A stretch of DNA of 30,610 nt from Actinomycetes bacterium. GTDB taxonomy: Bacteria > Actinomycetota > Acidimicrobiia > Acidimicrobiales > RAAP-2. The notes under the pieces were generated by a model. The model saw nothing but the letters and a program-made list of their open reading frames with translations. It had not been told where the DNA came from and did not search any database. The stretch covers positions 1 through 30,610 of the forward strand of contig JAJYXS010000099.1 in the NCBI GenBank assembly GCA_021801615.1, given 5' to 3'. Made by a program: the position numbers and the translations under genes. Below, piece after piece: positions 7,916 to 15,380 of this stretch. Every line of letters starts with the position of its first letter. Position 1 is the first letter of the stretch.

Positions 7916-9828
7916 CCCGCGCCCCCCACCGCAGCGCGCGCCTTGCTGGCGGTGGGCACCGCGCCGGCCTGATCGCCTTCGGCCACACGGTGCGTGCCGC
8001 CCACCTCGCGACGATCGCGACCCCTCACATCCGCTACCTCGCCGTCATCCCGGAGATCGTGATGCTCGGGGGCGCGGTCCTGCTGCTGGCGGTCGGCTCG
8101 CTCGTCGTGCGCCAGGTGCGCGCCTGGGTCGCGACGCTCGCCACGGTCGCGGTGTCGGGCGCCGCCCTCGGCGTGTCCTTGTGGCAGTGGGCGGACGTGA
8201 CCAGCCACGGCGCGTTCACTGCTGTCGACCACGCCGTGGTCGTCGACGGCTTCAGCGCCCTCGTGAACGTGCTCGTCTCCAGCGCGATGTTCCTCACCGC
8301 CCTCGTCGCCGACGGCTACCTGCGGCGCGAGGGGGTCGACGGCGTGGAGTTCCACGTCCTTGCGATGGTGTCGGCGACCGGCGCGATGATCATGGCGTCG
8401 GCCAACGACCTCATCGTCGTCTTCCTCGGCCTCGAGATCCTCTCGATCTCGCTCTACGTGCTCGCTGCCTTCAACCACCGGCGTGCGGCGTCGGGAGAGG
8501 CCGCCCTCAAGTACTTCATTCTCGGCTCGTTCTCCTCGGCGGTGTTCGTCTACGGCATCGCGCTCGTCTACGGCGCGACCGGGACGTCGAACCTCGCCCA
8601 GATCGCCGGGTTCCTCTCGAAGAACGTGCTCGCCGCCGACGGGCTCCTCCTCGCGGGGATGTCCCTGCTCGTCGTGGGGTTCTCGTTCAAGGTGGCGGCG
8701 GTGCCGTTCCACATGTGGACGCCCGACGTCTACCAGGGCGCGCCGTCTCCTGTGACCGGGTTCATGGCCGCCGTGGCCAAGGCGGGGGCTTTCGCGGCCT
8801 TCCTCAGGGTGTTCATCTCCTCCTTCGGGCTGCTGCGGACGGACTGGCAGCCGATCGTCTACGCGATCGCGATCGTGACGCTGCTCCTGGGAGCGGGGCT
8901 CGCGCTGGTCCAGCGAGACGTGAAGCGCATGCTCGCCTACTCCTCGATCAACCACGCCGGGTTCGTGCTGCTCGGGCTCGAGGCGGCCTCGGCGCGCGGG
9001 GTGAGCGCGGCCCTCTACTACCTGTTCGCCTACACGTTCATGGTGATCGGAAGCTTCGCCGTCGTGACGATCCTCGGACGGCGCGGGGACGCGACCCACG
9101 ACATCGCCTCCTACCGCGGGCTCGCGAGCCGCCAACCGCTGCTCGCGCTGTCCTTCGCGGTGCTCCTCCTCGCGCAGGCTGGAGCGCCGTTCACCACCGG
9201 GCTGTGGGCGAAGCTCCAGGTCGTGCTGGCCGCAGTGGACCACGCCGTGCCGCTCGCGGTCATCGCGATGATCTCTGCGGCCGTGGCCGCCTTCTTCTAC
9301 CTGCGCGTGGCCGTGCTCATGTACACGCCGCCGCCTGCTCCAGGCAGCGTGCCCGGGGTCGAGGCTCCGGCGGAGGACTTGGTGCCGCTGGGAGCCCCTC
9401 GGGCGGCGCCGGAGCCCGAGCCGACCCTTCCCGAGCCGGCATTCCCGGTGCCGGCGCGCACGGTGGTGGCGCGCGCAGAGGGGCCGGCACCGGCAGCGCC
9501 TGCCGAGCGCCCGCTGTGGGCAGGCGCCGAGCGGACCGCCGTCGCGCTCGACCGCTTGAACGCCGAGCTGCTCTTGGACGAGGACCCGATGACGCTCGCG
9601 CTCGCGAGAGGGCCTGTGCCGGTCACCTCCCTCGAGTTGGGCGAGCTTCAAGGGGGAGCGGGAGCGACGACGGGCGCCGAGGAGGTGCCGCCATCCGACG
9701 TGGTTCGAGTCCCGCGGCTCGGCGCGCTGGCGATCGGGCTGTGCCTGGCGGTCTCCGTGGTGTTCGGCTTCTGGCCGGGGCCGCTGACCTCCTTCGCGCA
9801 CCACGCCACGCTGCTCTTCCTCCCCTGA
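7912..9828 (+). CDS. nuoN: NADH-quinone oxidoreductase subunit N (NuoN) with a large late insertion
   Basis: Third antiporter-like subunit, nearest to the quinone arm. Family motifs include 'VVFLGLEILSISLYVLAAF' (TM5 glutamate) and 'FKVAAVPFHMWTPDVYQGA' (TM7 lysine). It is 638 residues against about 480-530 normally. Two things explain the excess. There is a ~40-residue basic N-terminal lead before 'IRYLAVIPEIVMLGGAVLL'. There is also a ~125-residue Pro/Ala/Glu-rich insertion (about residues 472-597, bases 9326-9702) between the penultimate and last helices. The last helix ('ALAIGLCLAVSVVFGFW') is intact after it. The GTG at 7912 is chosen for its 4-base overlap with nuoM; a start further inside is possible. 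It is the last nuo gene and is followed by convergent lnt. Confidence 0.95.
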   Translation: MTRAPHRSARLAGGGHRAGLIAFGHTVRAAHLATIATPHIRYLAVIPEIVMLGGAVLLLAVGSLVVRQVRAWVATLATVAVSGAALGVSLWQWADVTSHGAFTAVDHAVVVDGFSALVNVLVSSAMFLTALVADGYLRREGVDGVEFHVLAMVSATGAMIMASANDLIVVFLGLEILSISLYVLAAFNHRRAASGEAALKYFILGSFSSAVFVYGIALVYGATGTSNLAQIAGFLSKNVLAADGLLLAGMSLLVVGFSFKVAAVPFHMWTPDVYQGAPSPVTGFMAAVAKAGAFAAFLRVFISSFGLLRTDWQPIVYAIAIVTLLLGAGLALVQRDVKRMLAYSSINHAGFVLLGLEAASARGVSAALYYLFAYTFMVIGSFAVVTILGRRGDATHDIASYRGLASRQPLLALSFAVLLLAQAGAPFTTGLWAKLQVVLAAVDHAVPLAVIAMISAAVAAFFYLRVAVLMYTPPPAPGSVPGVEAPAEDLVPLGAPRAAPEPEPTLPEPAFPVPARTVVARAEGPAPAAPAERPLWAGAERTAVALDRLNAELLLDEDPMTLALARGPVPVTSLELGELQGGAGATTGAEEVPPSDVVRVPRLGALAIGLCLAVSVVFGFWPGPLTSFAHHATLLFLP

Positions 9829-9855
9829 AGCCCCCTTGCCTCCCCTTGGTGGGCT
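9829..9855. terminator. Possible bidirectional terminator between nuoN and lnt
   Basis: AGCCC at 9829-9833 can pair with GGGCT at 9851-9855, with one mismatch and then 1-2 more pairs inside. It lies in the 39-bp gap between two convergent genes, right after the nuoN stop. There is no T tract and the stem is short, so support is weak. Confidence 0.3.
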
Positions 9856-9867
9856 CGCTGATGGCTG

Positions 9868-11529
9868 CTAGCGCCCGAGCGAGCCGAGACGCGATGTGAC
9901 GGGCCTCCATCGCCGGGCGCGCCAGGGCCGGGCGCGCCAGGGCCGCCGGCGCTCCTGGCGCCAGCGCACGTCGAAGGACGCGAAGACGACCCCCAGCGCG
10001 AGGCAGATCCCTGCGAGCACGAGGACGGGCAGGCCGCCGAGCCGTTCGTAGAGCGTGCGGCCGGCGTGAAGCTCGACCGTCGCGCGCAGCACCTGGCGCC
10101 GCCCGAGCGCGGAGCGCTCCCGCACCACGCCAGTCGCGCTCACCACGGTCGAGAAGCCCGTCGGCGCGGCCTGGACGAGGTCGCGCCCCTCCTCTACGGC
10201 CTGCAGTCGGTCCGCTGCCACCTCGAGGCTGGGGACCTGGGTCGACGCGTACGACGAGGTGTTCGTCGGCACCACGAGGAGCTGCGCGCCCGCGCGCGTG
10301 GCCGAGCGGCCGCGTGTCGCGAAGAACACCTCGTAGGAGAGCATGAGCCCGAGCCGGCCCGACGGCGTCGTGAGCTCGCCGGTCCCGCGGCCGGGGATCG
10401 CGTTGCGGGGGACCTCCGAGAGGTCGGCGAAGTGGGAGAAGAACGCCCTGTCGGGCACGTACTCTCCGAAGGGCACGCGGTGGACCTTCTCGTAGACGCC
10501 CACGACCCGGCCGTTCGGGCCCCAGGCGACCGCCTCGTTCCGGAAGGCCTTGGCGGAGACCACCTCGGTCACGCCTGCGATCAGCGTCGTGCGGAGGCGA
10601 CGAGCGAGCGACGAGAGGTACGCCGCGGCCGGGGTGCCAGAGAGGCGTGCGCCGACCCTGACCACGTCCTCGGGCCACACGACGAGGGAAGGAGCGTCGG
10701 CGCCTGCCAGGAGCTGCCTGGACGCCGCGACCTGCGCCGCAAGGACGCTCGAGGGCGCGACCTGGAGCTGGCTCACCCCACGCCGACCACCGCCCTGGAC
10801 GAGCGCCACCGTGCGCGTGCCGACCGACGCGCCCCCGTTCGGCGCGAACAGCGCGCCGGCGCCGGTCACGGCGACGAGCAGGAGCGAGGTGAGGCCGACC
10901 ACGATCGAGGTCCCCCGGCCTGCTTTCCCCTCGTGCGGCCAGCCGCGCAGCCCCGGCTGGCGCAGGCGACGACCCGCTCCGCCGGCGGCCGACCGGCTGC
11001 TCGCCGCCGCGCACGCGAGCCTCGCGAGCCCCGCACCTCCGAGCCAGACGAGGGCGGTCAGCAGCAGCGGCCCGCCGAGACGCACGACGTCGAGCAGCGG
11101 TCCGGTCGCCTGCCCGAGGAAGAGACCCCCGAGCGGCAACCCGCCGAAGGGCCAGGACACCCGCAACGCTTCGGCGAGCGTGAAGGCCCCGACGAACGAC
11201 GGGACCCGCCAGCTCGCCGGCGTCGAGGCGACCGCCGCGAACGCCATCGAGAGCGCCTCGACGACCATGAGCACGCCCGCCCCGTACCAGTTGAACGACA
11301 CCGCCCACCACAGCCCCGGGACGAAGCAGCCGAGGCCTGCCGCCCAGCCCGAGAGCAGGCGCGATCGCCATGGCAGCCCGTCGAGGCGCCAGAACACGAC
11401 GCCGGCACCGACGAAGGCGAGCGGCCACCACCCCCACGGCGGCAGGGAGAGGGCCAAGAGCAGCCCGCCGACGAGCGACGGCGCGACGACGCGGCCGAGG
11501 CCGGACAGCACGGCCATCCATGCTGCCAC
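9868..11529 (-). CDS. lnt: Apolipoprotein N-acyltransferase (Lnt) with Ser at the catalytic Cys position
   Basis: Lnt transfers an acyl chain from phospholipid to the N-terminal Cys of lipoproteins in the membrane. The ~550-residue protein has an N-terminal bundle of hydrophobic helices (about residues 10-200), then a nitrilase-fold domain (about 240-490), then a final helix and a basic tail. Two residues of the expected Glu-Lys-Cys triad are seen: Glu287 in 'VVWPEDVVRVG' and Lys348 in 'YEKVHRVPFGEYVP'. The third is Ser398 in 'LMLSYEVFFATR', where classical enzymes have Cys ('CYE'). The downstream family motif 'LLVVPTNTSSY' and 'VQAAPTGFS' is intact. The start is GTG 11529; ATG 11517 is in frame. 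It follows hemY by 78 bases. Whether it is active is open. Confidence 0.9.
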   Translation of the reverse strand: MAAWMAVLSGLGRVVAPSLVGGLLLALSLPPWGWWPLAFVGAGVVFWRLDGLPWRSRLLSGWAAGLGCFVPGLWWAVSFNWYGAGVLMVVEALSMAFAAVASTPASWRVPSFVGAFTLAEALRVSWPFGGLPLGGLFLGQATGPLLDVVRLGGPLLLTALVWLGGAGLARLACAAASSRSAAGGAGRRLRQPGLRGWPHEGKAGRGTSIVVGLTSLLLVAVTGAGALFAPNGGASVGTRTVALVQGGGRRGVSQLQVAPSSVLAAQVAASRQLLAGADAPSLVVWPEDVVRVGARLSGTPAAAYLSSLARRLRTTLIAGVTEVVSAKAFRNEAVAWGPNGRVVGVYEKVHRVPFGEYVPDRAFFSHFADLSEVPRNAIPGRGTGELTTPSGRLGLMLSYEVFFATRGRSATRAGAQLLVVPTNTSSYASTQVPSLEVAADRLQAVEEGRDLVQAAPTGFSTVVSATGVVRERSALGRRQVLRATVELHAGRTLYERLGGLPVLVLAGICLALGVVFASFDVRWRQERRRPWRARPWRARRWRPVTSRLGSLGR

Positions 11530-11551
11530 GGGCTTGGGCGTGTGGCCCGGC

Positions 11552-11595
11552 GTGCGGAGCGGGCGCTGGGAGCGTGCGGAGCGGGCGCTGGGAGC
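11552..11595. repeat. Perfect 22-bp tandem duplication between lnt and hemY
   Basis: Two identical adjacent units (11552-11573 and 11574-11595) start GTGCGGAGCGGGC. They fill more than half of the 78-bp gap upstream of the lnt start and downstream of the hemY stop. A 22-bp period would break a reading frame, consistent with non-coding DNA. Confidence 0.95.
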
Positions 11596-11607
11596 GGATG
11601 CGGCCCT

Positions 11608-13095
11608 TCAGGTCCTGGCCGCGCCGGCGGTCCCGCTCAGCTCTGCGACGACGTCGCTCGCGGCGTGCCGGCCGCTCTCGACGCATGCGGGGATGCCGAC
11701 GCCGTGGTAGGCCGCCCCTGCGATCGCGACGCCTCCCAGGCGGCGCACGGCGGCCTCCACGCTCGCCACGCGCAGCAGGTGGTGCACGCGGTACTGGGGC
11801 AGCGCGCGCGTCGCGCGCGAGACGATCACGTCGTCCGGCTCACCGGCCGCGTCCAGGAGCACGGTCAGCTCCTGGACGACGCGGTGGACCAGGTCGTCGT
11901 CGGTCATCGTCTCGTGGCGAGAGTCCCCGGCCCGACCGACCGACGCGCGCAGCAGGCGGATGCCGGGCAGGTCGAGGTGCGGCCACTTCGCCCACAGGTA
12001 GGTGCACGCGGTCACCATGAACGGCTCGCCGGCTGCCAGCCCCAGCTGCCGTGCCGCCTTCCGGGGCACGGGCGTCCCGTGGGGCACGAGGAGCCCGGTG
12101 CCGAAGAGGTCGTCGGGCAGCGCGTCCGCCGGGAACGCGAAGGTGACCACGGCCACCGACGCGTAGTCGATCGTCCGGAGGATCGCTGCGGCCTCGGGGT
12201 CGTGCGACGCCAGCAGCGCGGCGGCAGGGTCGGTGCCGGTGGCGATGACGACGCCGTCGACCGTGACCTGGCGGCCGCCGGCCTCCAGCACCCAGCGGGC
12301 TCCGGCGCGTCCCATCCTGTCCACCGGCTGTGCCAGGCGGACGTCCGCGCCCCGCTCGCCCAGGCGCTCGGCCAGCCGCTCGACGAGCGACGCGAACCCG
12401 CCGCGCAACGCCCAGAAGAGGGGTTGGTCGTCCAGATGGGCCCCCCGGGCGCGCAGCTGCCGGAGGGAGCGCATCAGGCTCGAGCGGCGCTGCGCCGCTG
12501 TCAGCAGGGCGGGGAAGAGCGCGGCCGCGCTCGCGTCGGCCACGCCGCCGGCGTGGATCCCGCCCACGAGGGGATCGACGAGCCGATCGACGGCTTGGCG
12601 GCCGAGCTTGCGCGAGACGAGCGGCCCGATCGCGCGGTCGCCGAGCGGTCCGCGCGTGTCCGGACGGGGAACGAGGATGTCGGCGGCCAGCCGGAGCGTC
12701 CCGCCGACCGAGAGGATCCCCGAGCGCGCGACGGGCAGGAGCTTCGTCGGCACGCCGAGGTAGAGGCCCTCGGGGATGGGCCTGCGCCGGCCGCGCGCCC
12801 AGATCGAGGCGCCCGACGTGGCGACCGGGACGAGCTCGTCTCCGAGGCCGACCTCGCGGCACAGCTGGGTGGCTTCGGGGCGCCGCCCGAGGAAGCTGTC
12901 CGGCCCGACGTCGACGGCCCGCCCACACAGCTGCACGCTCGCGAGCTTTCCCCCGAGCCTGGTCGACGACTCGAGCAGCACGACCGACGGTCCCTCCGCC
13001 GCCGGCCCTGTGGCGCCGCCGGTCAGCTCCCAGGCCGCTGCGAGCCCGGTGATGCCGCCGCCGACGACCGCGATCACGGGCGCCCCCGTGCTCAA
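11608..13095 (-). CDS. hemY: HemY/CgoX-family coproporphyrinogen III (protoporphyrinogen) oxidase
   Basis: FAD-dependent oxidase of late heme synthesis. The N-terminal dinucleotide-binding motif is 'VVGGGITGLAAAWEL', then 'LLESSTRLGGKLAS' and 'VDVGPDSFLGRRPEA', typical of the family. The C-terminal FAD motif is 'AYHGVGIPACVESGRHAA'. With a TTG start at 13095 it is 495 residues. That TTG overlaps the hemH stop (TTGA) and has an AAAGGG Shine-Dalgarno about 8 bases before it; GTG 13077, six codons inside, is the alternative. In actinobacteria the family normally oxidises coproporphyrinogen III, acting before iron insertion, so CgoX is the likelier role (inference). It sits in a hemE-hemH-hemY operon. 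Confidence 0.92.
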   Translation of the reverse strand: MSTGAPVIAVVGGGITGLAAAWELTGGATGPAAEGPSVVLLESSTRLGGKLASVQLCGRAVDVGPDSFLGRRPEATQLCREVGLGDELVPVATSGASIWARGRRRPIPEGLYLGVPTKLLPVARSGILSVGGTLRLAADILVPRPDTRGPLGDRAIGPLVSRKLGRQAVDRLVDPLVGGIHAGGVADASAAALFPALLTAAQRRSSLMRSLRQLRARGAHLDDQPLFWALRGGFASLVERLAERLGERGADVRLAQPVDRMGRAGARWVLEAGGRQVTVDGVVIATGTDPAAALLASHDPEAAAILRTIDYASVAVVTFAFPADALPDDLFGTGLLVPHGTPVPRKAARQLGLAAGEPFMVTACTYLWAKWPHLDLPGIRLLRASVGRAGDSRHETMTDDDLVHRVVQELTVLLDAAGEPDDVIVSRATRALPQYRVHHLLRVASVEAAVRRLGGVAIAGAAYHGVGIPACVESGRHAASDVVAELSGTAGAART

Positions 13096-14171
13096 CGACC
13101 GGCCCTTTCGGTAGGCGGCGCCGGCGCCGTTGCGCCGTTGGGTGCCGGGCTCTTGCCGGCTCCATCTGCGGCGGTGCGCACCGCACGCGCGACGACCGCG
13201 CACAAGCGCGGGTCGTCGTTCAGCGACGCGGTTCGGGCGAACGCCAGCCCCTCCGCCTCGGCGACCCCGCGCGCCTCGACGTCGAGGTCGTAGAGCACCT
13301 CGAGATGGTCGGCGACGAAGCCGATCGGGCAGACCACGACTGCCGCGCCGGTCTGCCCGTCTCGTGCCTCGGCGCCGATCCTGCGGAGCGCCCCGAGGAG
13401 GTCGGGACCGATCCACGGTTCGGGCGTGCGCCCGGCGCTCTGCCAGGCGACCTCCCAGGACGCGCCTCTCGCGCCGAGCCCGGCCACGCTCGCCACCGCG
13501 GCGGCCGACGCCTGGACCTGGTCGGGGTAGGGGTCGCCCGCCGCGATCACGCGCTCGGGGAGCGAGTGGGCGGTGAAGAGCACCGTGGCCCAGGCACCGT
13601 CCCTGCGGGTGCCGGTCCTGCGAGTGCTGTCCCTGCGGGCACCGGCGCTGCAGGCAGCGAGCCCGTCGAGCGCCGCAGAGACCCGCTCGGCCATGAGCTC
13701 GGCGAAGCCGGGCGTGTCGTACCACTGGAGCACGCGCACGAAGCGGGGCGCGGATCTGCTCGACGCGAGCGCCTTCCCGGCGCGCTCGAGGTACTCGTCG
13801 GACCCCAGGGACGCGCGGTGCGGCGCGAGGACGACGCCGACCACCTGACGGACATCCGTCCTCGCCAGCTCGGCGGCGGCGTCCTCGATGAAGGGGTCCG
13901 TGTGCTTGGCCCCGAAGCGCACGACGTACCTGCCGGGCTCGGTGTCCTCGAGGACGGCTGCGATCCCGGCGACCTGGGCCTCGGTACGCGCCGCGAGCGG
14001 TGAGGTGCCTCCGACCGCCTCGTAGCGGCGCACGAGGTCCGAGAGCTGTGCTGGCGAGGGGGGTCGGCCGTGGCGGATCCTCGTGTAGAAGGCGTCGATC
14101 GACGACGGGTCGGCGGGGGTGCCGTGCGCCATCACGAGCACGCCAACCTTGCCTTGCGCGGCGCCCTTCAT
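13092..14171 (-). CDS. hemH: Ferrochelatase, probably coproporphyrin ferrochelatase (CpfC/HemH)
   Basis: Inserts Fe2+ into a porphyrin. The metal-site His is His202 in 'LFTAHSLPERV' and the partner Glu is about residue 291 in 'GFVADHLEVLYDLD', both classic. The N-terminus 'VGVLVMAHGTP' and 'VGGTSPLAARTEAQ' are also family motifs. Length is 359. Just before the catalytic His there is an Arg-rich insertion encoded by a 15-bp repeat. The ATG overlaps the hemE stop (ATGA) and the stop overlaps the hemY TTG. Context with a HemY-type oxidase points to the coproporphyrin-dependent branch; the decarboxylase that would finish it (ChdC/HemQ) is not in the window. Confidence 0.94.
   Translation of the reverse strand: MKGAAQGKVGVLVMAHGTPADPSSIDAFYTRIRHGRPPSPAQLSDLVRRYEAVGGTSPLAARTEAQVAGIAAVLEDTEPGRYVVRFGAKHTDPFIEDAAAELARTDVRQVVGVVLAPHRASLGSDEYLERAGKALASSRSAPRFVRVLQWYDTPGFAELMAERVSAALDGLAACSAGARRDSTRRTGTRRDGAWATVLFTAHSLPERVIAAGDPYPDQVQASAAAVASVAGLGARGASWEVAWQSAGRTPEPWIGPDLLGALRRIGAEARDGQTGAAVVVCPIGFVADHLEVLYDLDVEARGVAEAEGLAFARTASLNDDPRLCAVVARAVRTAADGAGKSPAPNGATAPAPPTERAGR
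13598..13657. repeat. Imperfect 15-bp repeat, 4 units, inside hemH
   Basis: Four units starting at 13598, 13613, 13628 and 13643 share the core CCTGCGGGTGC with substitutions. Read on the minus strand they give a 5-residue repeat of the 'TRRDG' type. The frame is preserved. Confidence 0.75.
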
Positions 14172-15262
14172 CTCGGGGTGGTCCCTGCCCGGCCTTCGGC
14201 GTGCACGAGCTCCACGAGCGCGCAGAGTACCCCGGGGTCGGTCTCGGGGAGCACGCCGTGCCCGAGGTTGAAGACGTGCCCCGGAGCGCTCCCGGCCCGC
14301 CGCAGGACGTCGCGCGCCTCGTCGGCGACCACCTCCCACGGCGCGAGGCAGACCGCGGGGTCGAGGTTCCCCTGGACTGCGTGGTCGGGGCCCACCCGCC
14401 GCCGTGCCGCATCGAGGGGCACGCGCCAGTCCACGCCGACGACCTGCGCGCCCGCCTGCGCCATGAGCGGCAACAGCTCCCCGGTCCCGACGCCGAAGAC
14501 GATGCCGGGGACCCCGAGCGCCCGGACGGCCTCGAAGACCCGTCGCGTGGCGGCCAGTGCGAACCGCTCGTACTCGCTCGGCGAGAGGACGCCCGCCCAG
14601 CTGTCGAAGAGCTGCACGACGCTGGCGCCGGCGTGCACCTGGGCGCCGAGGGATGCCGCCGCGATGTCGGCCAGCCTCCCGACGAGCGCGTGCCAGAGGG
14701 CGGGGTCCGAGTGCATGAGCGCCTTCACCCGCGCGAAGGTGCGCGAGGGCCCGCCCTCCACGAGGTAGCTCGCCACCGTGAACGGCGCGCCGGCGAACCC
14801 GATGAGGGGCACGCCGGGGCCGAGCTCGCGCACCACGAGCGCCGCTGCTTCCGCGACGTAGGGCGCATCCTCCTCGGGGACGAACGGGCGGAGGCGTGCG
14901 AGGTCCGCTCTCGAGGTGAACGGCTGGGCGACGACGGGTCCGCGGCCGGGCTCCACCGTGACGCCGAAGCCGATCGCGTGGAGCGGCACCACGATGTCGG
15001 AGAAGAGGATCGCCGCGTCGACCCCGTAGCGGCGCACCGGCTGGAGGGTCAGCTCTGCGGCCAGCGCAGGGTCGGAGATCGCCTCGAGGATCGCGCCCGA
15101 GCCGCGCGCCGCGCGGTACTCGGGGAGCGAGCGCCCCGCTTGGCGCATGAACCACACAGGGGTGTGCGGCACCGGTCGGCGCCGGCAGGCGAGGAGGAGG
15201 GGAGGGACGGGGGGCATGGCCGCTCGGGGGTCGGAGCCGCCCGGGTCGCCTGTGGCCAGCAT
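14168..15262 (-). CDS. hemE: Uroporphyrinogen decarboxylase (HemE)
   Basis: Converts uroporphyrinogen III to coproporphyrinogen III, the substrate of the next steps encoded downstream. The N-terminal signature 'PVWFMRQAGRSLPEYR' (about residues 35-50) and the second signature 'GFAGAPFTVASYLVEGG' (about residue 165) are complete. The active-site Asp lies in 'AAILFSDIVVPL'. Length is 364 from ATG 15262; an ATG 15 codons inside (15217) would give a more usual N-terminus. It is the first gene of the minus-strand heme operon and is divergent from helD across 118 bases. Stop and hemH start overlap by 4 bases. There is no oddity. Confidence 0.96.
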   Translation of the reverse strand: MLATGDPGGSDPRAAMPPVPPLLLACRRRPVPHTPVWFMRQAGRSLPEYRAARGSGAILEAISDPALAAELTLQPVRRYGVDAAILFSDIVVPLHAIGFGVTVEPGRGPVVAQPFTSRADLARLRPFVPEEDAPYVAEAAALVVRELGPGVPLIGFAGAPFTVASYLVEGGPSRTFARVKALMHSDPALWHALVGRLADIAAASLGAQVHAGASVVQLFDSWAGVLSPSEYERFALAATRRVFEAVRALGVPGIVFGVGTGELLPLMAQAGAQVVGVDWRVPLDAARRRVGPDHAVQGNLDPAVCLAPWEVVADEARDVLRRAGSAPGHVFNLGHGVLPETDPGVLCALVELVHAEGRAGTTPR

Positions 15263-15336
15263 GACTGAGATCTTCGCAGTCGGCCGGGACCCCCACCACC
15301 GCGCGCCGGCCCGTCGTCGACGCGGCTAAGGCCACC

Positions 15337-15342
15337 TAGACT
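15337..15342 (+). promoter_or_regulatory. Putative -10 element for helD
   Basis: TAGACT fits TANNNT and lies 38 bases before the helD GTG. A GGGAGGA Shine-Dalgarno follows about 10 bases before the start. No convincing -35 is seen. The 118-bp divergent gap must also hold the hemE promoter, which I could not place. Confidence 0.4.
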
Positions 15343-15380
15343 GGTTCGTTCGCTCGGCTGGCTGGGAGGACTTCGACGAC

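Noticed and set aside
10066..13293. A 1075-codon plus-strand frame opposite lnt and hemY
   Set aside because: It is a charged, low-complexity product with no motif; the minus-strand genes have complete family signatures over the same bases.
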